This document shows, piece after piece, positions 9,307-16,911 of a DNA stretch of 38,619 bases; within the stretch, counting starts at the first letter, position 1; each line of letters begins with the position of its first letter. The notes beneath the pieces were generated by a model that worked only from the letters and a program-made list of their open reading frames with translations, did not search any database and had not been told where the DNA came from. Made by a program: the position numbers and the translations under genes. The stretch is taken from positions 1 to 38,619 of the forward strand of contig NZ_BBWJ01000060.1 in NCBI RefSeq assembly GCF_001463745.1. Direction: 5' to 3'. This stretch comes from Aureimonas sp. AU22. GTDB taxonomy: Bacteria; Pseudomonadota; Alphaproteobacteria; Rhizobiales; Rhizobiaceae.

Positions 9307-9962
9307 GCGGGCCGACCTACCGCTCGCGGCTGGAGGACCAGGCGCTCGGCTTCGACGTCAGCGAAGAGCGCCGCGTCTTCGACGGGTTCCGTCCGCTCGA
9401 CGTCCTGACGTTGAGCCACGAACCGCTTGGGCAATCGAAGCGCGCCCGGGTACGCCGCGAGATCGTTCGCGGCGGACGCTGCGCGGTCGTCATCCCCTAT
9501 GATCCCGAGCGCGACGCCGTCGTGGTGATCCGCCAGTTCCGCATCGGCGCGGCGCTCGCAACGCCCCATGCCGCCCCGCTGGAGCTGCCGGCCGGCGGCA
9601 TCGACGAGGGGGAGGACCCCGCCGCGGGCGCGGCGCGCGAGCTGACGGAAGAGACCGGCCTCGTGCCCAGCGCGATCGGGCACTGCTTTTCCATCCTGTC
9701 GACGCCCGGACTGACGGACGAGCTCGCCATGGTGTTCCTCGCGATCGTCGACACGGCGCATCTGTCGGGCCAGGGGGGCAAGGCCGACGAGGACGAAGAC
9801 ATCCTGCCCATTCCCGCCCCCTTCGAGGCGCTCCTGGACGCGGTGGACCGGGGCGCCTTGCAGAACGGGTTCCTGGTGACCGCGACACATTGGTTCGCGC
9901 GCCATGGCCGCGCCCATGCCAAGCTCCTTGCCGACACACGCCATACGGACGCAGACCTTTGA
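9303..9962 (+). CDS. Nudix hydrolase, probably ADP-ribose pyrophosphatase type
   Basis: 219 residues. A perfect 23-residue Nudix box lies at 98-120: G98-x5-E104-x7-R112-E113-x2-E116-E117-x-G119-L120. It binds Mg2+ and hydrolyses nucleoside diphosphates linked to another group. The segment before it (VVVIRQFRIGAALA, then LELPAGGIDEGE) resembles ADP-sugar pyrophosphatases (NudF/ADPRase), where RQFR-P-like and ELPAG precede the box. The GTG at 9303 overlaps the yejF stop as GTGA, and the gene has no ribosome-binding site of its own, so translation is probably coupled. Its own TGA overlaps the TTG of the next gene in the same way. Any link with peptide transport is unknown; substrate assignment is inference. 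Confidence 0.88.
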   Translation: MSGPTYRSRLEDQALGFDVSEERRVFDGFRPLDVLTLSHEPLGQSKRARVRREIVRGGRCAVVIPYDPERDAVVVIRQFRIGAALATPHAAPLELPAGGIDEGEDPAAGAARELTEETGLVPSAIGHCFSILSTPGLTDELAMVFLAIVDTAHLSGQGGKADEDEDILPIPAPFEALLDAVDRGALQNGFLVTATHWFARHGRAHAKLLADTRHTDADL

Positions 9963-10900
9963 GCATTCTCCTTTCCGTCACCGGTTTCGACGCCACGCGC
10001 TGGATGGAGGCTCTGCTCGAGGCAGCCCCCGGCGAGACGGTGGTGCTGCGCCCCGCGAGCGCGGCCGACGAGAGCATCGACTATGCCGTGGTCTGGAAGC
10101 AGCCGCCGGGAGTCCTGTCCAACCTGCCGAACCTTCGCGCCGTCTTCTCGCTGGGTGCAGGCGTCGATCACATCCTCCAGGACAAGACGCTTCCCGACGT
10201 GCCGATCCTGCGCATCGTGGCCGATGATCTCACCGCACGCATGAGCGAATACGTCGTCTGGCGGGTGCTCGATCATCACCGCCGGGGGATGACCTATCGG
10301 GCCCAGCAGGCGGCGCGGATCTGGAACGAGCGGCGCCAGCCGGCGGCCTCGCAGATCGAGGTGGGTATCCTCGGTCTCGGCGAACTCGGCCGCGACGCCG
10401 CCGGCAAGCTGCGAGGCCTCGGTTTCCGCGTATCCGGCTGGAGCCGGCGTTCCAAAGTCGTCGAGGGGGTTGAGTGCTTCCATGGCGAGGACGGCCTCGA
10501 TGCGGTGCTCGGCCGCGCCGACATCCTGGTCGTCCTCCTGCCGCTGACGCCGGACACCCGGGGCATGATCGACGACGGCTTCCTGTCGAAGCTGAAACGC
10601 GAGACGCCGCTCGGCACGCCATCGCTCGTCAATGCCGGACGCGGCGGGCTGCAGAAGGATTCGGCGATCCTGCGTGCGCTCAACGACGGGCGGCTCATGG
10701 AAGCCTCGCTCGACGTCTTCGAGCGCGAGCCGCTCGGCTCCGACAGCCCGCTCTGGCGCCATCCGCGCGTGTTCGTCACGCCCCACTCCGCCGCCTCGTC
10801 CGATCCGGCGGCGCTCGCGCCGATCATCATGGCGCAGATCGCGGCGCACCGGCGCGGCGAGCGCCTCGACAACGTCGTGGACCGCAGCGCGGGTTACTGA
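9959..10900 (+). CDS. D-2-hydroxyacid dehydrogenase (glyoxylate/hydroxypyruvate reductase A-like)
   Basis: 313 residues, the normal length of GhrA-type D-isomer-specific 2-hydroxyacid dehydrogenases, which reduce glyoxylate or hydroxypyruvate with NAD(P)H. The Rossmann motif is G136-I-L-G-L-G-E-L-G144. Catalytic-site sequences visible are VNAGRGGLQK (Arg), DVFEREPL (Glu) and TPHSAA (His). The early LGAGVDHIL block is also typical. It starts at TTG 9959, overlapping the Nudix stop (TTGA), which gives SILLSVTGFD at the N-terminus. Upstream codons in frame would run through the Nudix gene. It is the last gene of the left operon, and its stop overlaps by 7 bp the stop of the convergent NlpC/P60 gene. 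The precise substrate is not certain. Confidence 0.9.
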   Translation: MSILLSVTGFDATRWMEALLEAAPGETVVLRPASAADESIDYAVVWKQPPGVLSNLPNLRAVFSLGAGVDHILQDKTLPDVPILRIVADDLTARMSEYVVWRVLDHHRRGMTYRAQQAARIWNERRQPAASQIEVGILGLGELGRDAAGKLRGLGFRVSGWSRRSKVVEGVECFHGEDGLDAVLGRADILVVLLPLTPDTRGMIDDGFLSKLKRETPLGTPSLVNAGRGGLQKDSAILRALNDGRLMEASLDVFEREPLGSDSPLWRHPRVFVTPHSAASSDPAALAPIIMAQIAAHRRGERLDNVVDRSAGY

Positions 10901-11769
10901 AGGCTTGGGCCGAGGCGGCGCCGCACCGTGACGGGTGAGCCCTTGGCGAGCGCCCGTGCCTCCGCTTCGGCCAGCGGCTCGGCCGCGGTCATCATGTGAT
11001 GGGCGTTGGCATGAAGAAGCGTCTCAGTGTCCAGCATGATGCCGACATGGCCGCGCCAGAATACGAGATCGCCTCGCTGCAGAGGCTCGCTGGACGGCAC
11101 CTCGGTTCCCAGCGACGCAGTCTGGAGATCGGTATCGCGGGGGGCCTCGACGCCCGCCATCCCCAGCGAAAGCTGCACCAGCCCCGAGCAGTCGATACCG
11201 GACGACGACTTGCCTCCCCAGAGATAGGGCACGCCGAGGAACCCTTCTGCCACCGAAACGAAGTCGGCCGCGCGGGCATCGGCGGGTTCGAGGTGCTGCC
11301 GCACAACCGCGCCGAACGGCGCGATGAGCGCATAGGTGGCATTGGGGTCCGTCGCCTCGCCGCGCACGCTCACGCTCGCTCCGAGCATCAGTTCGCGCAT
11401 TGGCGGCCGCTTGATGTCGGGGCCGGGGAACACGAAGGTGCGCGCCACACGCACGCGGTGGGTGGCCGCCGGCGCGGGACCAGCCAGCAGCGCCGCCGTC
11501 GGCATCCAGCCGACATAGCGGTCGCGCGTCAGCTGCACCCAGCACCAGCCTTCCGGCGTTTCCTCGAAAATGGTGAGCGCTTCGCCATGGAGCGCCTGCG
11601 TCTCGAGAGGGGCGTCCGGCGAGGGATGGCGGCGGAGGTCCGCGATCGGCGCATCGACATGGCCGGGCTCGCCGGCCACGAAGCGGTCTGCCTTCACCTG
11701 CCCGCGCAGCCGTTCGTCGGCGAGATCGGCTCGTGCGGCATGGAGCCGGCGATCCAGCGCCACGGTCAT
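10894..11769 (-). CDS. NlpC/P60 family peptidoglycan endopeptidase (C40) with SH3-like domain
   Basis: 291 residues. The N-terminal half is SH3-like (TPEGWCWVQLTRDRYVGWMP, about residues 71-90). The C-terminal NlpC/P60 domain has catalytic Cys194 in GIDCSGLVQ, His241 in RGHVGIML and a third polar residue near HANAH (about 253-257). Members cut gamma-D-Glu-meso-DAP peptides or act on murein fragments. No signal peptide is visible, so a cytoplasmic role such as recycling of muropeptides is plausible. The ATG at 11769 is chosen because it overlaps the stop of the upstream regulator gene (ATGA), although the frame stays open to 12312. The leucyl aminopeptidase gene upstream on the same strand fits peptide processing. 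Confidence 0.9.
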   Translation of the reverse strand: MTVALDRRLHAARADLADERLRGQVKADRFVAGEPGHVDAPIADLRRHPSPDAPLETQALHGEALTIFEETPEGWCWVQLTRDRYVGWMPTAALLAGPAPAATHRVRVARTFVFPGPDIKRPPMRELMLGASVSVRGEATDPNATYALIAPFGAVVRQHLEPADARAADFVSVAEGFLGVPYLWGGKSSSGIDCSGLVQLSLGMAGVEAPRDTDLQTASLGTEVPSSEPLQRGDLVFWRGHVGIMLDTETLLHANAHHMMTAAEPLAEAEARALAKGSPVTVRRRLGPSLQ

Positions 11770-12116
11770 CGGGTCAGTCCTCCCGCCTCGTCGACCAGAC
11801 GGTCGGCCATCTGCGAGACGAACAGGCTGCCCTTCACCGTGCGGCGCACGAGCACGTTGCGCAGGTCCTGCGGGTCGCGCCGACGTTCCAGAAGTTCCAT
11901 GCGCCCCATCGTATCGAGCGCCCGCGTCACCACGGGCTTGGTCACTTTCAGCTTCTCGGCCAGCCCCCGCACCGTGTGGGGGGGCGGCTCGAGATAGACG
12001 GTGAGCAGGATCGCCGTCTGGCGGGTCGTCAGGTCGAGCCCCGCCTCGCGCGTCTGCTTCAATGCATTTCCGTGCAGCAGACGCAGCGCCTGCGCCGGAC
12101 GGATTTCGATCCCCAT
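11766..12116 (-). CDS. MarR-family transcriptional regulator
   Basis: 116 residues, somewhat short for MarR proteins (about 140). The winged-helix region is clear: LTTRQTAILLTVYLEPPPHTVRGLAEKLKVTKPVVTRALDTMGRMELLERRRDPQDLRNVLVRRT contains the recognition helix (VTKPVVTRALD) and the D/R wing (RRRDPQDLRNVLV), about residues 30-95. It begins MGIEIRPAQALRLLHGNAL. The gene lies between pepA and the NlpC/P60 gene and its stop overlaps the latter's start, so it is probably cotranscribed. It may regulate this cluster, but no operator could be recognised. The ligand is unknown. Confidence 0.85.
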   Translation of the reverse strand: MGIEIRPAQALRLLHGNALKQTREAGLDLTTRQTAILLTVYLEPPPHTVRGLAEKLKVTKPVVTRALDTMGRMELLERRRDPQDLRNVLVRRTVKGSLFVSQMADRLVDEAGGLTR

Positions 12117-12134
12117 TCACGGTCCCCACCGAGC

Positions 12135-12156
12135 CCGGCTCTCGTTTCGGAGCCGG
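12135..12156. other. Stem-loop between aminopeptidase and marR genes
   Basis: CCGGCTC (12135-12141) and GAGCCGG (12150-12156) form a perfect 7-bp stem with an 8-nt loop in the 72-bp gap between the aminopeptidase stop and the MarR start. No T run follows on either strand, so a terminator is not supported. It may be an operator or an mRNA processing hairpin. Confidence 0.35.
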
Positions 12157-12188
12157 TCCGGTCAATGGACAGAGGAATTGAGGCCGTT

Positions 12189-13571
12189 TCAAGAGGACGG
12201 ATAACGCTCCTGCAGCACCTTGGCGAGCGCGCGGATCCCCTGCGCCTCGCCGCCGGCCGGGCCGGTCGGACCGGGCTGCGGCCGCCAGCCGAAGACGTCG
12301 AAATGCGCCCATGACTTCGCGCGGGTCACGAAGCCCTGCAGGAAGAGGGCCGCCGTTACCGATCCCGCAAAACCGTCGGTGGTCACGTTGTTGATGTCGG
12401 CGATCTTGGAGGCGAGGTTGCGGGCGTAGGGCTTCCAGAGCGGCAGGCGCCAGAGCGGATCGTGCACCGAGACGCTCGCCGCGGCGATGTCGGCGGCGAG
12501 CGCCTCGTCGTCGGTGTAGAACGGCGGCAGGTCGGGTCCCAGCGCGACGCGCGCCGCGCCCGTCAGCGTCGCCATGTCGATCAGGATCTCCGGCGCCTCC
12601 TCGTCGGCGAGCGACAGGGCGTCGGCCAGGATCAGACGCCCCTCCGCATCCGTGTTGCCGATCTCCACCGTCTTGCCGTTGCGGCTCGCCAGGACGTCGC
12701 CGGGGCGGAAGGCGTTGCCGGCGATCGCGTTCTCGACGGCCGGGATCAGGACGCGCAGCTGGACCGGCAGCCGCTCGCCCATGACGATCCGCGCGAGGCC
12801 GAGAACGTTGGCGGCGCCCCCCATGTCCTTCTTCATCAGGAGCATGCCGGAGGCCGGCTTGATGTCGAGCCCGCCCGTGTCGAAGGCCACGCCCTTGCCG
12901 ACGAGCGTCACGCGCGGCGCGTCGGCCCGCCCCCAGCGCAGGTCGATCAGGCGCGGCGCGACCGCGCTCGCCCGGCCGACCGCGTGGATCATCGGGAAGT
13001 TGGCCGCGAGGAGTTCGTCGCCGAGCGTCACCGAAACGCTGGCACCGAACTCCGTTGCGAGCGCCCGCGCGGCCGCCTCGATGCCGTCCGGCCCGAGGTC
13101 GTTCGTCGGCGTGTTGACGAGATCGCGCACGAGATCGACGGCGGAGGCGCGAAGGCGCACGCGCGCCTCGTCGGCACCCGCGGGCAGGACGAGCCGCGCG
13201 CCTTCGTCGGCCGGCTTGGTGCGGTAGCGATCGAAGCGATAGGCGCCGAGGAGGAAGCCGAGCGCGGCAAGGTCCGGATCGAGGTCATGACCGTCGGCGA
13301 GCGCCCAGTCACCCGAAGGCAGGCCGGTGGCCAGCGCGCCGGTCAGGAGGGAGCGCTCCGCGAGACCGACATCCCGGGCGCCGATCCCGAGCGCCGCGGC
13401 CCCCAGGCCCCCGTCGGCACTTGGGCTCACGAGGACGCTCCCGGCGCTCGCCTTCCAGCCGGTCGCCTGCGCCCAGGTGCCGAGCACCCCCGGCAGGTCG
13501 CCGGCTTCGCCCTCCCCTGCCACGTGGATGGGGCGGGCGGTGGCACCGGCGGACAGGAGACGGCTGGTCAT
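12189..13571 (-). CDS. Leucyl aminopeptidase family protein (M17)
   Basis: 460 residues, cytosolic M17 metallopeptidase that removes N-terminal amino acids from peptides. Metal and catalytic motifs are VGKGVAFDTGG (K226, D231), KKDM (D249) and the family signature NTDAEGRL (residues 306-313, with D308 and E310 as metal ligands and R312 catalytic). The N-terminal domain is shorter and diverged compared with E. coli PepA, as in the PepB-like subgroup of alphaproteobacteria. The ATG at 13571 begins a clean open frame. The divergent tadD-like gene starts about 100 bp away, so the two probably share a promoter region. Together with the NlpC/P60 enzyme and the peptide transporter nearby it suggests peptide recycling, but that grouping is inference. 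Confidence 0.92.
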   Translation of the reverse strand: MTSRLLSAGATARPIHVAGEGEAGDLPGVLGTWAQATGWKASAGSVLVSPSADGGLGAAALGIGARDVGLAERSLLTGALATGLPSGDWALADGHDLDPDLAALGFLLGAYRFDRYRTKPADEGARLVLPAGADEARVRLRASAVDLVRDLVNTPTNDLGPDGIEAAARALATEFGASVSVTLGDELLAANFPMIHAVGRASAVAPRLIDLRWGRADAPRVTLVGKGVAFDTGGLDIKPASGMLLMKKDMGGAANVLGLARIVMGERLPVQLRVLIPAVENAIAGNAFRPGDVLASRNGKTVEIGNTDAEGRLILADALSLADEEAPEILIDMATLTGAARVALGPDLPPFYTDDEALAADIAAASVSVHDPLWRLPLWKPYARNLASKIADINNVTTDGFAGSVTAALFLQGFVTRAKSWAHFDVFGWRPQPGPTGPAGGEAQGIRALAKVLQERYPSS

Positions 13572-13604
13572 CGCGGATCGGGTCCTCGTCTGCGCTCCGA
13601 AGGA

Positions 13605-13619
13605 TTAAGGGAGCGGTAA
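13605..13619. promoter_or_regulatory. CtrA-like site upstream of the tadD-like gene
   Basis: TTAA-gggagcg-GTAA (13605-13619) matches the CtrA consensus TTAA-N7-TTAA with one mismatch. It lies 52 bp upstream of the preferred tadD start and 34 bp upstream of the aminopeptidase start. A further TTAAC is at 13622-13626. CtrA control of pilus genes is known in Caulobacter. Binding here is an inference from a short motif. Confidence 0.35.
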
Positions 13620-13670
13620 GGTTAACGATTTATGGCTCAGACAACAGACTGCACAGCCGGATCGGGACCC

Positions 13671-14552
13671 ATGCGCGCCATCGAACCATTCAGCCGGTCC
13701 GCCGCCTCGCTTCAGGATGCGGCCTACGCCCGCTCGGCTCCGCACGCAAGGAGGGCGGCGCTGGGCGCGGGCCTTCTCGCGCTTGCGATGCTTGCCGGCT
13801 GCAACCAGACGTCGCGCATGCACACGGGATCGATCTCGCCGTCCACAGCCTCGAGCACCTCAGGCGCCCTGCGCGGCGAGAAGCCGCTGGCGGATATGTC
13901 GGCCGCCGAACTCAGAGGCGCGGTGACGGCTTACGGGGCGCGTTACGAAGGCAACCCGAAGGACAAGGGCACCGGCCTCGCCTTCGCCTCGGCCCTTCAG
14001 ATGACCGGGCGCAACGAGCAGTCGCTCGCCGTCATGCAGCAGGTGGCGATCGCCCATCCCGACGACCGCGACGTCCTGTCGGCCTACGGCAAGGCGCTGG
14101 CGGCGGCCGGCGATCTGCCGAAGGCGCTGGAGACCGTGCGCCGCGCCCAGACGCCGGACCGCCCCGACTGGCGCCTCCTTTCGGCCGAGGGCGCGATCCT
14201 CGACCAGCTCGGCCAGCCCGAGAAGGCGCGCGTCCTCTACGAGAAGGCGCTCGTTCTCGAGCCGAACGAGCCGTCGGTCCTGTCGAACCTCGGCATGTCC
14301 TATCTCCTGGCCAACAACCTGCCGAAGGCGGAGAGCACCCTGTCGCGCGCCGTCGACCTGCCGGGCGCCGATGCGCGCGTGCGCCAGAACCTCGCGCTGG
14401 TCATGGGCCTGCAGGGACGTTTCGACGAAGCCGAGCGCACAGCGTCCGCCGTTCTCAGCCCTGACGAAGCCAAGGCCAACGTCGCCTACCTCCGGCAGAT
14501 GCTGTCGCAGAAGAACACCTGGTCCGAACTCGCGGCCGAAGACCGGGGCTGA
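13671..14552 (+). CDS. tadD: TadD-like tetratricopeptide repeat lipoprotein
   Basis: About 293 residues. A lipobox (LLALAMLAGC, the Cys about residue 44) predicts a lipoprotein, probably anchored in the outer membrane. The rest is TPR-like: the sequences AGDLPKALETVRRAQ, LGQPEKARVLYEKALVLEPNEPSVLSNLGMSYLLANNLPKAESTLSRAVDLPG and GRFDEAERTASAVL are recurring helix pairs between about residues 110 and 265. TadD (pilotin-like TPR protein) supports assembly of the Tad secretin. The position next to the tad cluster, converging with its last gene, fits. The ATG at 13671 is preferred because a motif resembling a CtrA site sits just before the alternative ATG at 13632. The long region before the lipobox makes the true start uncertain. 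Confidence 0.8.
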   Translation: MRAIEPFSRSAASLQDAAYARSAPHARRAALGAGLLALAMLAGCNQTSRMHTGSISPSTASSTSGALRGEKPLADMSAAELRGAVTAYGARYEGNPKDKGTGLAFASALQMTGRNEQSLAVMQQVAIAHPDDRDVLSAYGKALAAAGDLPKALETVRRAQTPDRPDWRLLSAEGAILDQLGQPEKARVLYEKALVLEPNEPSVLSNLGMSYLLANNLPKAESTLSRAVDLPGADARVRQNLALVMGLQGRFDEAERTASAVLSPDEAKANVAYLRQMLSQKNTWSELAAEDRG

Positions 14553-14561
14553 TCCGGTTCG

Positions 14562-15758
14562 CTACGCGCGAGGCTGCGGGCGCAAGCCGTCACCCAGCAT
14601 GCGACGCATGAAGGAGGCGATCAGCCGCAAGGCCTGTGGGCGATCCGGGCCTCGCGCCGCCCTCGCTCCCGCCATGTACCGCCGCAAGTCCCGCGCGGCG
14701 GCTCGCCGATAAGCCCAGGGACGAAACGGGGGACAAGAGATCCCCATGCCGTCGAGGCAGCGCGACACCGCGGCGAGATCGACCAGCGATACGCCGAGAT
14801 GGATGTGCTGAAATCGCGTCGCCGCGTCGTAGTACATCGTTCCGACCTGATCGGGGCTGCCCGCCTGCGCGAAACGGCGCGCCCGCGGCGCCAGAACGCG
14901 TTCGAAGAAGCCGGCCTTGATCGACTTGGGGATCAGCACCACGCGTGCCATCGCCTCCCGGCCCAGAAGTTCCGTACCGTGGCAGGCCGACCCTTGCGTG
15001 AAGACCACGCACTCGGCCTTGCGATAATGGTCCATCTGTTCGGCGAACCCGTGCTCTTCGGGATAGAACGGCTGGAACCCCGCCCCTTCCAGCCAGCGCT
15101 CGAGATAGGCTTCCCCGAGGAGGCCGCCCTCCAGGGCCTGCCTTGTGCGAGAGACATAAAGCCGCTGCGGACGCGGCACGCCTTCGAACGCGGCGTCGAG
15201 GGCCGGTCCGGAATGGGCGCTCAGGAGATCCAGATACCAGTCGGCCGGATCGCCGTGATGCTGCGAAGCCTGCGGGACGAGGTGCAGGCGCTCGACGACC
15301 ACGTCGTCGAGGGCGATCACCACGTCGTCCGGACCAAGCCCGAGAAACGACAGGATATCGCGCAGATGCCGCGGCAACCGGTCGAAGGACGCATGCGGCT
15401 CGTGCCCGCGAGCGCCCACGAACAGGAAGCGATGACCGAGACCCAGCGCGCGTGCGGGCAGGATCCGATGGATCATCTCGGCCATGAAGTGTCCGAAATG
15501 ATCGTAGAGCGCCCCGGCATAGATCAGATCGCCCGGCAGGAACCGTCCGGGTGGGGCGTCGGGCGCGAAGTTGTCGACGATCGCCCCGCCGCGATGATGG
15601 CGAAAGACCTGAAGCGTCGGATCCGTGAGGATCGGGCCGCCGCGATAACCGACGGGATGCTGGACGATCGGCGCGACGAAAGCCTGTACCCGGGCATTCT
15701 CCACGACGACATGCCGGATCGGGGAATGGGCAGGCAGAGCAGCCCGTATCGTCGTCAT
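14562..15758 (-). CDS. Glycosyltransferase family 61-like protein (DUF563)
   Basis: 398 residues. The pattern GRFLPGDLIYAGALYDHFGHFMAEMIHRI (about 72-100) matches the HYxHFxxE region of family-61 (DUF563) glycosyltransferases. Later segments RLYVSRTRQ and VVFTQGSACHGTELLG, with the GSAxxN/H-like turn near the sugar-nucleotide site, are also characteristic. No membrane helix or signal peptide is seen, so it is probably cytoplasmic or peripheral. Its ATG overlaps the tadC stop (ATGA), which implies translation coupled to the Tad inner-membrane platform. Plausible roles are modification of the pilin or of a surface polysaccharide used with the pilus. The acceptor and sugar are unknown. It converges with tadD, leaving only a 9-bp gap between the two stop codons. 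Confidence 0.78.
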   Translation of the reverse strand: MTTIRAALPAHSPIRHVVVENARVQAFVAPIVQHPVGYRGGPILTDPTLQVFRHHRGGAIVDNFAPDAPPGRFLPGDLIYAGALYDHFGHFMAEMIHRILPARALGLGHRFLFVGARGHEPHASFDRLPRHLRDILSFLGLGPDDVVIALDDVVVERLHLVPQASQHHGDPADWYLDLLSAHSGPALDAAFEGVPRPQRLYVSRTRQALEGGLLGEAYLERWLEGAGFQPFYPEEHGFAEQMDHYRKAECVVFTQGSACHGTELLGREAMARVVLIPKSIKAGFFERVLAPRARRFAQAGSPDQVGTMYYDAATRFQHIHLGVSLVDLAAVSRCLDGMGISCPPFRPWAYRRAAARDLRRYMAGARAARGPDRPQALRLIASFMRRMLGDGLRPQPRA

Positions 15759-16744
15759 CGCTGCATGATCTGGATGATGGCGGGTCCGATGATGACGGCG
15801 AAGAGGACGGGCAGGAAGAACAGGATCATCGGGACGGTGAGCTTGGGCGGCAGGGCGGCTGCCTTCTTTTCGGCGAGCATCATCCGCGAGTCGCGGCTTT
15901 CCTGCGCCATGGTGCGCAGCGCCACGCCGAGCGGGGTGCCGTAGCGTTCGGCCTGGATCAGCGCGGTCGAGACGGCGCGGACCGATTCCATGCCGGTTCG
16001 CGAGACGAGGTTCTCGTAGGCCTGGCGGCGCTCGGGCAGGTAGGACAACTCGGCGCAGACGAGAACCAGTTCCTCCGCCAGTTCGATGGACTGAATGCCG
16101 ATCTCGTCGGCAACCCGGCGAAAGGCCGCCTCGATGGAATTGCCGGATTCGACGCAGATCAGAAGAAGGTCGAGGGCATCCGGCCAGGCCCGGGTGAGCG
16201 ACAGGCCGCGCTTGGCCGAGCGATTGCTGACATAGAAGTTGGGTGCGTAGAACCCGGCATAGGCCGCCAGGATGCAGACGAACACGCGCACCGACAGCGT
16301 ATGCTCCTTCAGGACGCCGATGCCGAAGATATAGAAGGCCGCCAGGATCGCGAACACGAGCGGCAGCGTCACCCGGCAGAACAGGAACAGGGTTGTGGCG
16401 CGCTGCGAGCGAAGGCCGGCGACTTTCAGCTTGGTGACCATCGCATCGTCCATCAGGGCATTACGCAGGTCCAGCTTTTCCACGACCCGCGCGGCGAACG
16501 AGCGGTCCTCTTCCCGGCGCAAGCCCTTGCCGCGTCCCGTGTCGCGCTCGCTCGCCAGACGGGCGCGCTCGCGTGCGCGCAACTCGTCCCGCTCAAGGGC
16601 GACGGCGCGCATGCGCGTCTTCATCTCGCGGCCGCTGAGGAGCGGCAACGCGATCGACAGAAAGGTCGCGAACACGGCGACGGCCACGAGAAGGCCGAGG
16701 GCCGCTTGGCTCGATAGGCCGAGGAAGCTCAAGACTGCGTCCAT
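15755..16744 (-). CDS. tadC: Tad pilus inner-membrane platform protein TadC
   Basis: 329 residues, T2SSF-domain protein. There is an N-terminal membrane helix (about residues 15-37), further hydrophobic segments near 125-165, and a C-terminal one (LPPKLTVPMILFFLPVLFAVIIGPAII). The T2SSF core includes WPDALDLLLICVESGNSIEAAFRRVADEIG, the family hallmark for GspF-like proteins. With TadB it forms the inner-membrane platform driven by TadA during Flp pilus extension. The start at 16744 begins MDAVLSFLGL. The gene is separated from tadB by 167 bp holding a hairpin, yet overlaps the downstream glycosyltransferase by 4 bp. Confidence 0.92.
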   Translation of the reverse strand: MDAVLSFLGLSSQAALGLLVAVAVFATFLSIALPLLSGREMKTRMRAVALERDELRARERARLASERDTGRGKGLRREEDRSFAARVVEKLDLRNALMDDAMVTKLKVAGLRSQRATTLFLFCRVTLPLVFAILAAFYIFGIGVLKEHTLSVRVFVCILAAYAGFYAPNFYVSNRSAKRGLSLTRAWPDALDLLLICVESGNSIEAAFRRVADEIGIQSIELAEELVLVCAELSYLPERRQAYENLVSRTGMESVRAVSTALIQAERYGTPLGVALRTMAQESRDSRMMLAEKKAAALPPKLTVPMILFFLPVLFAVIIGPAIIQIMQR

Positions 16745-16877
16745 GGGCGCTGCATCCTAGAACGTTCCGAGGGGAAGCGGGATCGCTTCGCCCGGGAACA
16801 ACGCGGCAAGAAACAAGGGACCGAAGACCCGGCCCGTCGATCCGGCTCAATGGTCCGGCGGTGGCAAGGCTTGCGGC

Positions 16878-16908
16878 CGCTCGGGTGACGACACCAGCAG
16901 CCCGAGCG
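16878..16908 (-). other. Stem-loop directly after tadB
   Basis: CGCTCGGG (16878-16885) and CCCGAGCG (16901-16908) form a perfect 8-bp stem with a 15-nt loop, beginning 3 bp after the tadB stop on the - strand. No U run follows. It could limit read-through or stabilise the upstream mRNA, lowering tadC expression relative to tadB. Function is inferred only from position. Confidence 0.4.
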
Positions 16909-16911
16909 ACC

